A DNA stretch of 32,660 bases from Entamoeba invadens IP1. Lineage: Eukaryota; Evosea; Mastigamoebida; Endamoebidae. Under the pieces are notes generated by a model that was not told the DNA's origin, searched no databases, and worked only from the letters and a program-made list of their open reading frames with translations. Position 1 is the first letter of the stretch; each line of letters starts with the position of its first letter. The stretch covers positions 37,258 through 69,917 of the forward strand of contig NW_004440347.1 in the NCBI RefSeq assembly GCF_000330505.1, given 5' to 3'. The position numbers were made by a program, and so were the translations under genes. Below, piece after piece: positions 15,642-26,309 of this stretch.

Positions 15642-16980
15642 TGTGTGTTATTTGCTATTAAAAAGTTCGTTTATATAGGACTTTTGAGTAATGAATCATT
15701 TTATTAATTATTATTAGTTTTTTAATTCAATCATTTTTTCCATCAATTTCCCGTTTTTTGTGAGATTTTGGCGGATTTTTTTATTTGAATAACTGAAGAG
15801 GGATGTTTTGACTTTTTTCATTGAGTTGATTGTTCGGCATTGTTTTTAGAGATGAACATCAAAACGTTTATTATGGCATTTAAGCATTTGAAAAAGGTTT
15901 TAAAAATGAAATTCAATTTATATCGGTAATTAAATATCATTTATTGTTCATTCATTAGTATAAAAAACTAGAGAAAAATTATCAAATAAATTCAATTTCA
16001 AACCGTTAAAATTATTTTTTTTAATTGAAGTCAAACTTTAATCAATATAATACCATAAAAGAATTATTGCGTTATAATAGATTCATCACGACTAATTATT
16101 GGTTATTTTTATTTTTTTAATACAAATTAATTATAACAAATAATTAAAGACTAAATTATCGGGTTATCTACCTAATCCATTTAATTATTTTTTTGCTATA
16201 AATAAAAATATGAACTTTTCTTTTTACTATAATGTATGGTTTTTTTATTATATTTAATTTAATAAAATTATTACTCTTGATAACAGAAGATCAAACTTAT
16301 TTGAGAAATGTTTTATGGAATTCTTTTTATTTTAAACTATATTTATTATTTTAATTTAGATAATTGGTATAATAAATAATTAATAAAGTTAATAATTTGA
16401 TTATTTTGATAATTTAACTATTGATATACTATATATAATAATTAAATTATTTAATTTTCTAAAATGATTTGTTATAAAAATTGTATTTAATTAAAATAAA
16501 AAACTATATATTATTTATTACTATACAAATAGTTTTAGTATTATAAATAACTTAAATAAAAATTCATTTTTTATTACTATTATTAATTATTAATTATTAA
16601 TAATATCACTTAATAAAAAACATTTTTAGTATTTTAAAAACAATAATAATAAGATAAATATAATTAAATTAAAAAAACAAATAACTTTTTTTGATTTACT
16701 AATATTATAGAATAAAAAGCCAAAGAAATAGAATACCAAATAGCACAAAATAAAAATAAAAAATTTTATCAATTTCATTACACTCCTTACAAAAATAAAA
16801 ACAATTTAAAATAAAATAAAAACACTTTAAAACGTTTTTCACCAAATCACAACTATAGTCGTGTTATTTAATACTTTTATTTACCATAACCAAATAAAAG
16901 TAAAACACCATTTTAGTGTTTTTGAGTTATTTTCTTTTCAAGACGACCACTGAAAGTGTTTAATCACTCTTAGTCTAGCG
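15642..16980. other. Long A+T-rich intergenic region with two promoters facing outwards
   Basis: About 1.3 kb with almost no G+C. The left edge is the promoter of the Met/Pro/Gly-rich gene. The right edge is the promoter of the first UBR-box gene, where a TATA-like GTGTTTAAT lies near 16957-16965, about 20 bases before the ATG. No convincing ORF or RNA gene in between. Confidence 0.5.
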
Positions 16981-19900
16981 ATGGAGGAAACTTTTGACGT
17001 TCTCTCCGACGTCTTTTCACATTTAGACGAGACAAATGAATTAAGTTTGAGTGACCTTTTGAGAGTGCAGAAGGAAGTCTCACGCATTTCCGAACCGATT
17101 GATTACACGGTGTTTTTCGACTCGATCATTTTCAGTTCGTTATCTCAAAAAGAGGCGTTTTTAACACAGAAATCGGACTGTTGTAATTGTGCGCTGTTTG
17201 ATGATTATTACATCTGCAAGTGTGACCCACGAGTGACGTTATATTTCTGTCCCGCGTGTAATTCCCATTTAGATCCTTCGACGCACACTCCACTTCAAGA
17301 CTCAATCACTTCACTCCGCTGTCAAGGCAAGATGAATCATCTCAAAGGGACTGTACCTCTTTATGCCATTTGTAACTGTGGAAACACGTGCACTGATCTG
17401 AAATGCACACATATCAATTGCACGAAGGATCGAAATAGTTGTACAGAGCATAAGAAGTACACTGACTATATGAAACGATGTTCAAATAAAGATATAGAGA
17501 ATGGCTTAGAAAAGCTCGCATTAGTCTTATTAGACTATTTAGACGATAGAAAGGAGGTCGAAGCTGTTTGTCTTCTTAAGTACTTGATCGACTTATTTAA
17601 CTCCTTTCAACTGGCATACAACTTTGAGTTCATTTTGTCCTCCAAAAGATTTGTCGATGAGGGCTGCCAAAAGTTTTACGACTTCTTTAACTCAGGACAG
17701 AACTTAGTCTCAAAGCTCTGCGACTTCGCAGCAAACTATAACTCACTCAATCAAACTATAACAAAGCTTTTAATCACTTTATTAGCACAAATAAAGAACA
17801 AAAAGAGCTTCGACATCGAAAGTGGTGAGTCAAACTTCTTCTATTTCGCTAAGGCAGTGCACAACAAGTCTTTCCCCGTGTTACAAAGTGATCAACTCAT
17901 TAACACCTTCACCTTTTGCTTATTCGGTAACACCGTTTTTATGACTCACCACAAACAAAACTCGTTGTGCCTCACCGCAGTCTTCTCGCTACTCGTTGAG
18001 AAGAACACAAAACTTAAACTCCTCAACGAGCAGAGTAAAGTTGGGGCTTCCGACAACCCCTTTGAGAACAAAGACTTTGTGTATAAGAAGACGTCCCAAA
18101 ATGTACCTCAAAAGGAGTCGAATAAGAACACTTTGAAGAGCAATTACGCGTCTTTCTTCGTCTCTTTGACTGCTACAAAAGCACTTTTTATTAACAGGTT
18201 TTCCCACGACGACTACTTAGAAATGTTCCGATGCATCTTAGAGTCCGACTCGACGCAAAACGCGCTGTTCTTCTCCGTCGCGAGCTTCACGGGGAAGCTC
18301 ATGTTCTCTTCAAAGAAGACGCCGGACCTCTACACTTCGATGCAGATGAAGCTCTTTGAGATCCCTTTGATCTGTTTGAACGCGATCTTCATCAACGCGA
18401 CTCACACCGACGCTAAGAGTCTTCGGAAGATCGTCCCTCCTCTCTTGCAACGGATCTCCGCCGAATTCACTAATATGGAGACGTCCGCCACACACGCGGA
18501 GATCTGTAGAACCACAACAGGAGACTTTAGATATGCGCCGCTGATCTCTCGAGTCTTAGGATTCATCGAAAGAGTCTGTTGGGCAAAGACTGAGATGGAC
18601 TTAGCAACACTGAGGTCTGGAAAGAAGAGGAAAATCGCAAAAGAGGACTTCACAACTGAATTTGTCACTTCAAATAACAGCAAACCGCTGAAGAACATCG
18701 AAGAGTTCTTTGTCGTCCAGCGCCTCTTCCTTGAAAATTTGAATTACGAACTCCCCGACTTCGCGGTCTTTGGCGACGAGAAACTGGCGATCGCAAACGT
18801 CGCGTTTCTCCTCAATTCGTACGACCCCGGGCTTGGGCGACGGGTCGATTTGTTTATTAAGCAAATTGCCTTTGCGAAGATGAAGAGTGACGAATGGGAG
18901 AAGCAGAGGAAGGAGATCGTCACATATGAACACACACTGGAAAGAGTGAAGAACGAGAAGGTGAAGGAGAACAAACTTGGAGTGATCTACGGGCAGAAGT
19001 CGAATGAAAAGCACCGAGAAAGTGTTGTAAAGGACGAGGAAAGGATAGCGAAACTACTTGAAGAGAGTCAACGCGATGAGGAAGAGTCTTCTAATGACCT
19101 CAAAGAGGACGAAAGAGAAGACAAAGAGATGAAGAGCGAACTCCTTTGCGCAAAGAAGAATGAGACGCGGATCGACGAGTTAACACTTCGGAAAGCACAG
19201 AGGAGCCTTCGGCGTGAAGATCGTGAGCGGCGGAGAAGAGCACGGAATCGGGTCATTTGGGAGATTCTGATCCGTCAGAGGAAACAAGGTCTGTGTTGGT
19301 ACTACGACGCACTCTTTGTCTTAGAGGAGAACAATTTGGAAGAGAACTTTGTCAATCCGGACGACAAGTACATCACCGCGTATTTCTTAATGTATTTGGA
19401 CATCCGCTTTGTGAAGTACATCATTAAGAATCAATACGACGTCTTACGATTACATAAGGTGGGACGTCTTGAAGTCAATGAACCACCTACTTGGTTGAGT
19501 CAAATGCCATTTGTGTCTCCGGAGTCAAATAACACGCAAAAGACTCAAATAACGAGTGAGATCCCATCATCTTCTTCGGAAAAAGGCTTAAGTAAAGACT
19601 TGCGTAGAAAACCACTCAAATCAAAGACTAAAAAAGGGAAGGCAGAGACGACGTTTTTACCCGTCGCTAACTTTGGAGACACCACCGCGGAAAGGGTGAA
19701 AGAGTCATTTAAAGAGGTCACTAAGAAAGAGGAGAAGCCACTGGAGTACGTCTCAGTGGACGACGACGGGAATGTCTGCTTCTTAGAAAATGGACCTCAA
19801 ATTAGTGTCGAGCGGTGTATGTGGCTCTACCCCGTCTCGTTTTGTAAAGCAATGTACTTCAACCCAATGGTCCCCGATTTCTTAGGGGAAAGATATCGGG

Positions 19901-20532
19901 AATTGTGGTTGGATTACTTTGTCTTATTATGTGGACAAAACAACGATTCCTCATTAGTCGTGTTTAGTAGTCCAATCACTAAATTGAACGGCCTTGTCCC
20001 GGGAAACCTCTTTTTGTTCAACTCTATGGACTTCGCTCGACTTGAAAATTTGCTGCAAATGAAGAGCAAACAATTAGAAATTCAAAAGGAAACGAATGAG
20101 TTGGTGTTCATGGAAAAACAGGAGGAATTTGGAGTGATCATCCGGATGTGTTGGATTTCCTCTTTCCTTGGAAAGTTGGGGAAAAAGCTCTGTGAAAAAG
20201 AAGTGATGAAAAAGAAGACCGAAAACGACGCAAAACTAAAGGTTTTACTTATCGGAGTGATCGCACAACTCAAGAAAGAAGTCGGGTTGGAAGATTCAAA
20301 GAAAGAGAAGGAAAAGTTTCGGTCTGAAATTGTGGAAAGGAAGAAACAGGCCATCGAACTTCTCCACACGGTCTTAACACAAGTTAATACTGTACTATTA
20401 GAAGGTGATAAAAGAACTAACATTATTAATACAAAAAACAAAACAAAAGCACTCCTCTTCTTAGAAAGTGCGGTGACCGTTTTGTCGTCGTATTCCACAT
20501 CAAATGGGTTTTATAATAAAACGAAGGTGTGA
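16981..20532 (+). CDS. UBR-box zinc-finger protein (N-recognin-like), first of a tandem pair
   Basis: The protein has 1183 residues. Residues about 67-160 carry a Cys/His cluster of UBR-box type: CCNC, CKC, then YFCPACNSHLDPSTH and AICNCGNTC, followed by CTHINCTKDRNSC. UBR boxes bind destabilising N-termini in N-degron ubiquitin ligases such as Ubr1. The middle is largely helical. Residues about 640-800 are highly charged, with Arg/Lys/Glu-rich coiled-coil character (EERIAKLLEE, RREDRERRRRARNR). The C-terminal third has further helices and a Lys-rich tail. I see no RING finger or other ligase module, unlike canonical UBR1/UBR2, so it may be a substrate adaptor or work with a separate E3. The weakly conserved N-terminus precedes the box at the same distance as in its neighbour at 20905. 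The ATG at 16981 opens a single exon. Confidence 0.8.
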   Translation: MEETFDVLSDVFSHLDETNELSLSDLLRVQKEVSRISEPIDYTVFFDSIIFSSLSQKEAFLTQKSDCCNCALFDDYYICKCDPRVTLYFCPACNSHLDPSTHTPLQDSITSLRCQGKMNHLKGTVPLYAICNCGNTCTDLKCTHINCTKDRNSCTEHKKYTDYMKRCSNKDIENGLEKLALVLLDYLDDRKEVEAVCLLKYLIDLFNSFQLAYNFEFILSSKRFVDEGCQKFYDFFNSGQNLVSKLCDFAANYNSLNQTITKLLITLLAQIKNKKSFDIESGESNFFYFAKAVHNKSFPVLQSDQLINTFTFCLFGNTVFMTHHKQNSLCLTAVFSLLVEKNTKLKLLNEQSKVGASDNPFENKDFVYKKTSQNVPQKESNKNTLKSNYASFFVSLTATKALFINRFSHDDYLEMFRCILESDSTQNALFFSVASFTGKLMFSSKKTPDLYTSMQMKLFEIPLICLNAIFINATHTDAKSLRKIVPPLLQRISAEFTNMETSATHAEICRTTTGDFRYAPLISRVLGFIERVCWAKTEMDLATLRSGKKRKIAKEDFTTEFVTSNNSKPLKNIEEFFVVQRLFLENLNYELPDFAVFGDEKLAIANVAFLLNSYDPGLGRRVDLFIKQIAFAKMKSDEWEKQRKEIVTYEHTLERVKNEKVKENKLGVIYGQKSNEKHRESVVKDEERIAKLLEESQRDEEESSNDLKEDEREDKEMKSELLCAKKNETRIDELTLRKAQRSLRREDRERRRRARNRVIWEILIRQRKQGLCWYYDALFVLEENNLEENFVNPDDKYITAYFLMYLDIRFVKYIIKNQYDVLRLHKVGRLEVNEPPTWLSQMPFVSPESNNTQKTQITSEIPSSSSEKGLSKDLRRKPLKSKTKKGKAETTFLPVANFGDTTAERVKESFKEVTKKEEKPLEYVSVDDDGNVCFLENGPQISVERCMWLYPVSFCKAMYFNPMVPDFLGERYRELWLDYFVLLCGQNNDSSLVVFSSPITKLNGLVPGNLFLFNSMDFARLENLLQMKSKQLEIQKETNELVFMEKQEEFGVIIRMCWISSFLGKLGKKLCEKEVMKKKTENDAKLKVLLIGVIAQLKKEVGLEDSKKEKEKFRSEIVERKKQAIELLHTVLTQVNTVLLEGDKRTNIINTKNKTKALLFLESAVTVLSSYSTSNGFYNKTKV

Positions 20533-20904
20533 AACTATATTATATTAATAAGTGAATTATATTTATAGTTTCGTACGGTTGTGTTTGACTTGCGTCAAAC
20601 TTTTTTAAAACTTTTTTAAAAATTTCAAAAAAATTTTAAAAATGTGTAGTAAAACACACACCTTTTTTGTTATAATATATTAGGAGTTAATTGTGTAACA
20701 AATCGGGAAATATCGGAATTACACCACCCATTCAAATTCTTTATTTTCGTATTCCAAAAATTCAAATTCGTTCAATAATCTCATGTAAAAGTCCTCTTCA
20801 AAGCGAACTGTTTAACATTTTGATTGTTAACCGAAGCAATCCCATTTTCATAGAGCAAAAGAGTGGATAGAGCAACTGAAAAACTTGGAAGGAACTGGAA
20901 TAGA
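20533..20904. other. Spacer between the tandem UBR-box genes
   Basis: It contains the 3' flank of the first gene, a hairpin with a T run (20583-20606), and the promoter of the second gene. A GAAC motif (GCGAACTG near 20803) lies about 100 bases before the second ATG. Confidence 0.45.
20583..20606 (+). repeat. Perfect 7-bp hairpin followed by T6
   Basis: GTTTGAC, loop TTGC, GTCAAAC, then TTTTTT, 50 bases after the stop of the first UBR-box gene. It looks like a bacterial terminator but lies in a eukaryotic 3' flank; it could form a structured 3' UTR or be chance. Confidence 0.35.
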
Positions 20905-23900
20905 ATGGCTGATAAAGGGACGAGTGCACTCGATACCAAGAATGGGCACCCTGTGATGCAGAATGATATTAAGACACTAATCTCGAACACACTCGACAAA
21001 AATCGGTATTTAGATCGACTTCTCTTTTTTGATGATGTCGAACCGATGAAGTTATTGAAGTACCAAAAGACGGATGTTTGTTATTTAGAGTTTGGTGGTG
21101 TGTATTAATAGAGCAGAGGTGTTACAACTTCATTCCCGCGAAGGCGAAGAGCTTTCAGTGTTTGAATTGTTCTGAAGGGCGGTCGACGCAGTACATCGTC
21201 TGTCAAGAGTGTGAAGTGTATCATCGCAAAGCGGGGCATTTGCTTTTAGAGAACAAAGGGAATGACGTCGACTTCTGTCGTTGTGGTGATTTCATGTTTG
21301 ATGGGGGTCGTGTATGTCCTTGTCAGTTACACACGACGAATTGTTTAGATAAGAAGTGTTTAGAGACTCGGGATGAAGAGACTTTAAAGCAGATCTTAAG
21401 TGAAGATGAGTACACTGATTATATCGAGAAGAAAGCGATTGATCGGAACGTCGAGAAGACCTTTAAGAAGCTTGGACTCGTCGCAAAGTTCACAGTCCCC
21501 GAGATCGTCAAACTAGTCTGTGTAAAAATGGCTGAGATCTTGAACGAGAACTCCGACAATGACACAGAAATGTTCGTCTACCACGTCGTTCGTTGGTTGA
21601 ACAAAATCGTTTCCTTCCAGCCCGTCAGAGATGTGATGAAAAGTGTTTTACTTGAAAGTGTCGATATCGAAAAGCCATTTTTACTCACTGAAATGCTTGA
21701 CGAGACGGTCTTAGTCAAACACGCGAAGAGGTACAAAGTCACTCGAGTCGCCAGCGAACTTGAAAATGTGGAAACCTCAAAGAATTTAAAGATCTGTGTG
21801 ACGGTGCATGACATCTTCTTGAACTTCTGTGTGTTTAATAAGCTCACGAGTACATATACAGCGCGTTTACTGTATTTACTGATGGACGACAACACACTTC
21901 AGACGTTTGAGGCTGCGTATAGGAAAGTCTTTGGGAGCATTCCCGTGTATGGGACATTACTGCCGAAATTGTTTCCACCGATGACGGAGAGGTACAAGCC
22001 GTCAGATTTAGTCCCACACTTTTTAAACACGACGATAGTCTTGTTGAGGAATAACAAGACGTTTGAGTCGAACGAGGTCCACGTCTGTCTGTCGTATTTT
22101 ATGAGCTCGAAAGACGTCGTCGAGGCGATTGTGAACGACAAGGAGAACTTGAAAGACTTCATCGAGTTTGCGGACACCATGACGATGTACCCGACGCCGG
22201 AGAGTAAGATCACGCGGACGATAGCGAAGCAGTTTGATAAATTCTTTTTGAGTGTTTTTACGAAGATTCGGATGTTTAGTACCGTTGAGTTAGAAGACGA
22301 GCGGAAGGTAGTTGAGATCAATAGAGAGGCGGTGAAGAGTGCAGCGAACAAATTGCGGAAGAAGCTGAGTGGGAAGATCGACTTTTTGAAGAAGGTCATT
22401 CTTGGCTTGGACGATAAGACGGAGGTCAATTTTCAATTATTTCCGACGCAATTTTACTTGATTAATATTGTGGGGTTTGCGGGACATTTAATTAATGCGA
22501 GTAAGGCGTTACCAACGTCGGTACGGATCAATGAGAGTCCACTGAAGTATTTAGGGTTTGGGGATGTCACCGATAAGAGGAATTTACTTGAGACGTTAGT
22601 GTTGATCTATTATATAGGGAGGAAGAGGGACTTTGATGTCTCTTTGATTAGTTTGAAGCTCAACAAAGAACAACAAGAGGAGATCGAAGACTTCTTTGGG
22701 GAGATTAAAAGCCCATTACTAACATCAACGGTGTTACATACAGTGCAACTGTTTCCACCGGAAGAGATCTCGAACTTCATGAGACGGACGGATGTTGTGT
22801 TCTTTCAGAATGAGAACGAACGAGTCAATCAAATCATTCGGATAGAATTCCTCAATCTGTATTTAGGGTTTAGTCGGTTCAGCGGCAAAGAAACGAGTCT
22901 TGGGGAGTACATGAGATACCTTGGGATCAACTATACGTTCTGTCCAATCATCTCTCTTCAGAACAAAGACGTCATCGATTATATCAAAGACCATCAACAG
23001 CACACGGAAGTGCAACAACAAGAAGACCTTCGTCGGACGGGGATGAGCTCGCGAGTACTGTCGCAAGTATTAGTGACTTCGGTGAGTGACGGGAGGGTGT
23101 CTGTGCATCATGGGAAGAAGAGTGAGAAGCGGAAGAGTGTGATGACGAGTTTAAAAGAAGCTGCGAAGAAGAGCAAAGTGCCCAAAAGTAGTCAGCCGGT
23201 GATACAAGACGTGAAAGAGAAGACTTCTGACTTGTTCTTATCGACGCAAGAGCATTTGTTACGGATAGAGAACACTGACTTTGAGGTCTTGTTCTATAGA
23301 AAAGTGAAAGAAATGAAGAAGACGATGACCGTGGAGGAGTACGAGAAGATCAAAGGTGATTGGAAGATAGAGCAGAACACGTTAGTAGTGTTAGGAGAGC
23401 CGAATTTGACGAGTGTGAATGTCCCTGTAGATTTTGAGAATGGGAAGGTGGTGTATAATGACGTGGACTACTTTTTTGCGTTCTTGAATGATACGTATTC
23501 GGTGGCGTTTAGGAAACAAATGATTGGAGAGTGCTTGGTCGACCCTATTTCAAAGGGAGACTTCAACGTCTTCTTCTCATTCTTTGCGCCGCCGTATGAA
23601 AGACAACAGAAGGTGCCGGTGTGTCAGAACGACGCGAAGACGTTGCTCACGCACGACAATTTTAAACAGTTTTTTGATTACAAGAAGGTCAATATGAGGA
23701 ACTACCCCCACTACTTCAGACTTGCATTTTATATCTTGAGGAACACACCACAAATGAAGGAAAATGCATTTAAAATGGTTGCGGCGTGCTGCGGGTACTT
23801 CTTTTGGGACCTCATGCACTTCATCCCTTACCCTTTGGTCGAAAAGTTGTTTGACTTCGTTTACAAGAAAATCGAACTCTTCGGGTCAGTACAAACAGAA

Positions 23901-24044
23901 GGCACAAAATTGGGAGTCACATACCCTACTAAATTCTTCTTGGAAACTTTCGACGTGAGACCATGCGAGGACGACGTGTTCATTAAACATATCGAACAAA
24001 AGGTAAAGCTCCTGGCGGGCTTTGAAAAGAAGGGAAAATGGTGA
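20905..24044 (+). CDS. UBR-box zinc-finger protein (N-recognin-like), second of the pair, two exons
   Basis: Exon 1 (20905-21075) joins exon 2 (21117-24044) across a 41-nt intron that starts GTTTGT and ends AGCAG, giving 1032 residues. The join is needed for the zinc finger: exon 1 ends KYQKTD and exon 2 begins RCYNFIPAK. The UBR box covers residues about 59-135: CYNF, SFQCLNC, YIVCQECEVYHRKAGH, VDFCRCGD, then CPCQLHTTNC. This is closer to the canonical UBR box (CxxC, CxxC, HxxxxH, CxCGD) than its upstream paralogue. The rest is helical, with a Lys-rich linker near residues 670-720 and a conserved-looking C-terminal domain. No RING finger is visible. The ATG at 20905 (MADKGTSALD) follows an in-frame TAG at 20851, with only a GTG between. 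The protein is predicted to recognise N-degron substrates, but its catalytic partner is unknown. Confidence 0.83.
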
Positions 24045-25522
24045 AAACCACAACAGAGATTGGATAGTTTAATTCTAGTTTTGATACTATTTAATTATGG
24101 TTTTAATGAATGAGGAATTAAAAGGACAGGATGAGAGACGACACCGCGAGAGAACGGTGAAATACTGAAAAGAATAGAACAGACAATACTCAATAGTTTT
24201 ATAATGTCACATTTATCCCAAGTATTCACACATTCGAGAAATACACACTTATTTATAACGGACGTTTATTTAACAGCGAAGAGAGGATAGTATAAGTTGA
24301 AGTATAATAACTTAATTGAATAGTTTAAAACGTCCCATAATGTCGGAATGAGAAGATGTCAAAAGAAATGAAGTTTCTGAGAGAATTGGGTACGTCTATT
24401 CTCAGACGGCGCTTATGTGTTGATCTCGAGCAGACGAAAAGAAGGAACCTTGCTTTTCAGGTATTGTATAGAACAATACTTACACTGGCACGGAACATTT
24501 TTTGTCAGCGAGTCGTCGTGTGCACCGTCGAAAGTCCGAAGAAGTGCGAATAGTTAAATTTTATAATTTGTTATTAATTTGTTTATGGTTTGAATAAGTG
24601 TCGTAATTGTAATAAAATTAATCTTCAAGTATAGTTTCATATTATTACCAATAAGATTTAATATATTTACTTGGTGTAAAGGTATTATTTGAGAAACCAT
24701 AATATATAATAAAAATTATTATATAAATAGTTTTGTAATTATAATTTGAATATTAAATACAACAAACTATAAAATGGTTGACCGTGTTTTGCTTGATACA
24801 ACAAAGATGTGTCGTGAGTTGATGTCTTTGTGTGTTTTGTGGTGAGTGACTGAGAGATGTTTATGTTTCGTGATTTTTGAGTTGGAACGAAAAAAAGTGA
24901 TTCACCCCAGTAAAAAAACAAAAACCTATTTTTCGTTTTTGCGATCTTTGCCCGAAATTTTTCACATTATTTAAATATTTTTTTAATATATTTTTGGGGT
25001 GAATATTGGTTGTATAAATAGAAAGTTTTTTTTGTACGTAGAAATAGACCTTCTATCATTAATAATACTAAATATATATAGTATGTTTATTAATAACAAT
25101 GGTAAATTATTATCTCAAAATTACAAAAATTTAAGTATAGTTTACTTAAATAAATAATATATAATATTTATGGTTTCTTATTATTTTTTAAGAATAATTT
25201 ATTATTAATAACCAAAATATTGAATTTTTTAAAAAGATAAAAATTATAAAAATCTTAACAAGTTATAATAATAAATAGTATTTGATCAGTTTTTATTTTT
25301 CATTTTTGCAAAATAAAAAAAATGTAAATTAAATAATTTTTTTAAGTAATTTTTTTTTAGTCATTTCATTTTTATGTATTATTAATAAATAAATTATTAT
25401 TTAACTATAAAACAAAATAATAATTTACTTTTTCATCAAATTATTTCTCATAGTAAATATTTAGTTTATTTATTAACAATAAATAGTTTGAAACCAACAA
25501 CGAATGACAACTCATATTAAAG
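24045..25522. other. Intergenic region, mostly A+T-rich
   Basis: It contains one weak ORF (24356-24553). A 23-codon ATG frame at 24775 is too short to call. The remainder, especially 24920-25500, is low-complexity A+T with no recognisable feature. Confidence 0.5.
24356..24553 (+). CDS. Candidate small basic protein, weak
   Basis: A 65-residue frame starts MSKEMKFLRELGTSILRRRL and ends VESPKKCE. Codon choice (GTC, AAG, CGG, CTC) is more like the neighbouring genes than like intergenic DNA, and a TTTAAAACG motif lies about 30 bases upstream. No domain, signal peptide or membrane span is recognised. It could be a small real gene or a remnant of a larger one. Confidence 0.35.
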   Translation: MSKEMKFLRELGTSILRRRLCVDLEQTKRRNLAFQVLYRTILTLARNIFCQRVVVCTVESPKKCE

Positions 25523-25730
25523 ATGGAAGATGCTGACCTTGAGCGTTTGTTATTCCAAAGTAAATTGCGTTTTACAAAAAGGTGAAATGGATTACCTCAT
25601 ATCAGAGGAGTTAGGAGAAAACCCCATAGAAATTGGGTCAGATATTATACCCAACGATTTAGAGATTGTTATTCAAATTGTTAATGCTCTTGCAGTTTGT
25701 TATTTATTAATAATTTTTTTTATTATATAA
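25523..25730 (+). CDS. Two-exon tail-anchored micro-protein (45-48 residues)
   Basis: Exon 1 (25523-25544) encodes MEDADLE plus one base. An intron starting GTTTGTTATT follows. The acceptor is either ATATCAG (25605, 48 residues) or the more typical GAGTTAG (25614, 45 residues); both keep the frame. The mature chain is a short acidic head (NPIEIGSDIIPNDLE) and a single C-terminal hydrophobic span (IVNALAVCYLLIIFFII), the layout of a tail-anchored ER or mitochondrial outer-membrane protein. Without splicing, the first ATG frame stops after 20 residues, which supports the intron. Small tail-anchored subunits of translocation or glycosylation complexes have this form, but I cannot match one. Confidence 0.6.
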
Positions 25731-25895
25731 TATGGTTTTTTATATACTACTATTGTTTATTAGTATATAATTATATTTATTATAGTATAACAAAGAAAAA
25801 AAAAGTATAATTTATTGTAAAATAAATTAAAATGAATAGTAACTCATTAATAGCAATGGGAGATTCAAAAAGAGAGTGAGAGAGGAACGATCGAG

Positions 25896-26141
25896 ATGTT
25901 TAAGCAATTTCTTTCGAAGGAAATACTGAAGGAGCCATTTGCGAAGTTGAAAGTCGAGATGGTGCGTTGGTTCGACAAGAACAAATTGCGAATGGGTGTA
26001 GAGGAACTCAAGGCTCGTAAACAGCAGATTGAGCACATAGAAGTCGTTTTAACCACATTTGAAAGCGGAGACCCCACTACTGATGAACTTTTTGGGTTGG
26101 TGTGTAAAGTTGGAACATTACCACACGAATTGTTGAAGTAA
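25896..26141 (+). CDS. Small hypothetical helical protein
   Basis: The 81-residue frame begins MFKQFLSKEILKEPFAKLKV and ends KVGTLPHELLK. It is rich in Lys, Glu and Leu with amphipathic helix spacing, and has no signal peptide or membrane span. The DNA has higher G+C than its flanks and gene-like codons, so I believe it is coding. A short upstream ATG frame (MNSNSLIAMGDSKRE) ends in TGA 25 bases before. An unseen splice could in principle add residues, but no GTTTGT donor is present there. It lies 165 bases downstream of the micro-protein on the same strand. The family is not recognised. Confidence 0.6.
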   Translation: MFKQFLSKEILKEPFAKLKVEMVRWFDKNKLRMGVEELKARKQQIEHIEVVLTTFESGDPTTDELFGLVCKVGTLPHELLK

Positions 26142-26281
26142 TTAATTCATTATTTTAATATGTGATTGTTCATTTTTATTATTTGATTTGAGATATTTGA
26201 ATAAATGTCTTAATAGTTTAAACGATTGAATTGCTATGATCTTTCATTGGCCATCCTTACGACTCTTTTTTTTTCTTTTAT

Positions 26282-26309
26282 AAAACATTTTTTGGGAAAA
26301 AAATGTTTT
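26282..26309. repeat. 12-bp perfect hairpin
   Basis: AAAACATTTTTT and AAAAAATGTTTT pair around the loop GGGA. A related AAAACATTT recurs about 40 bases downstream. It lies about 140 bases after the small helical gene. Function unknown. Confidence 0.45.
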
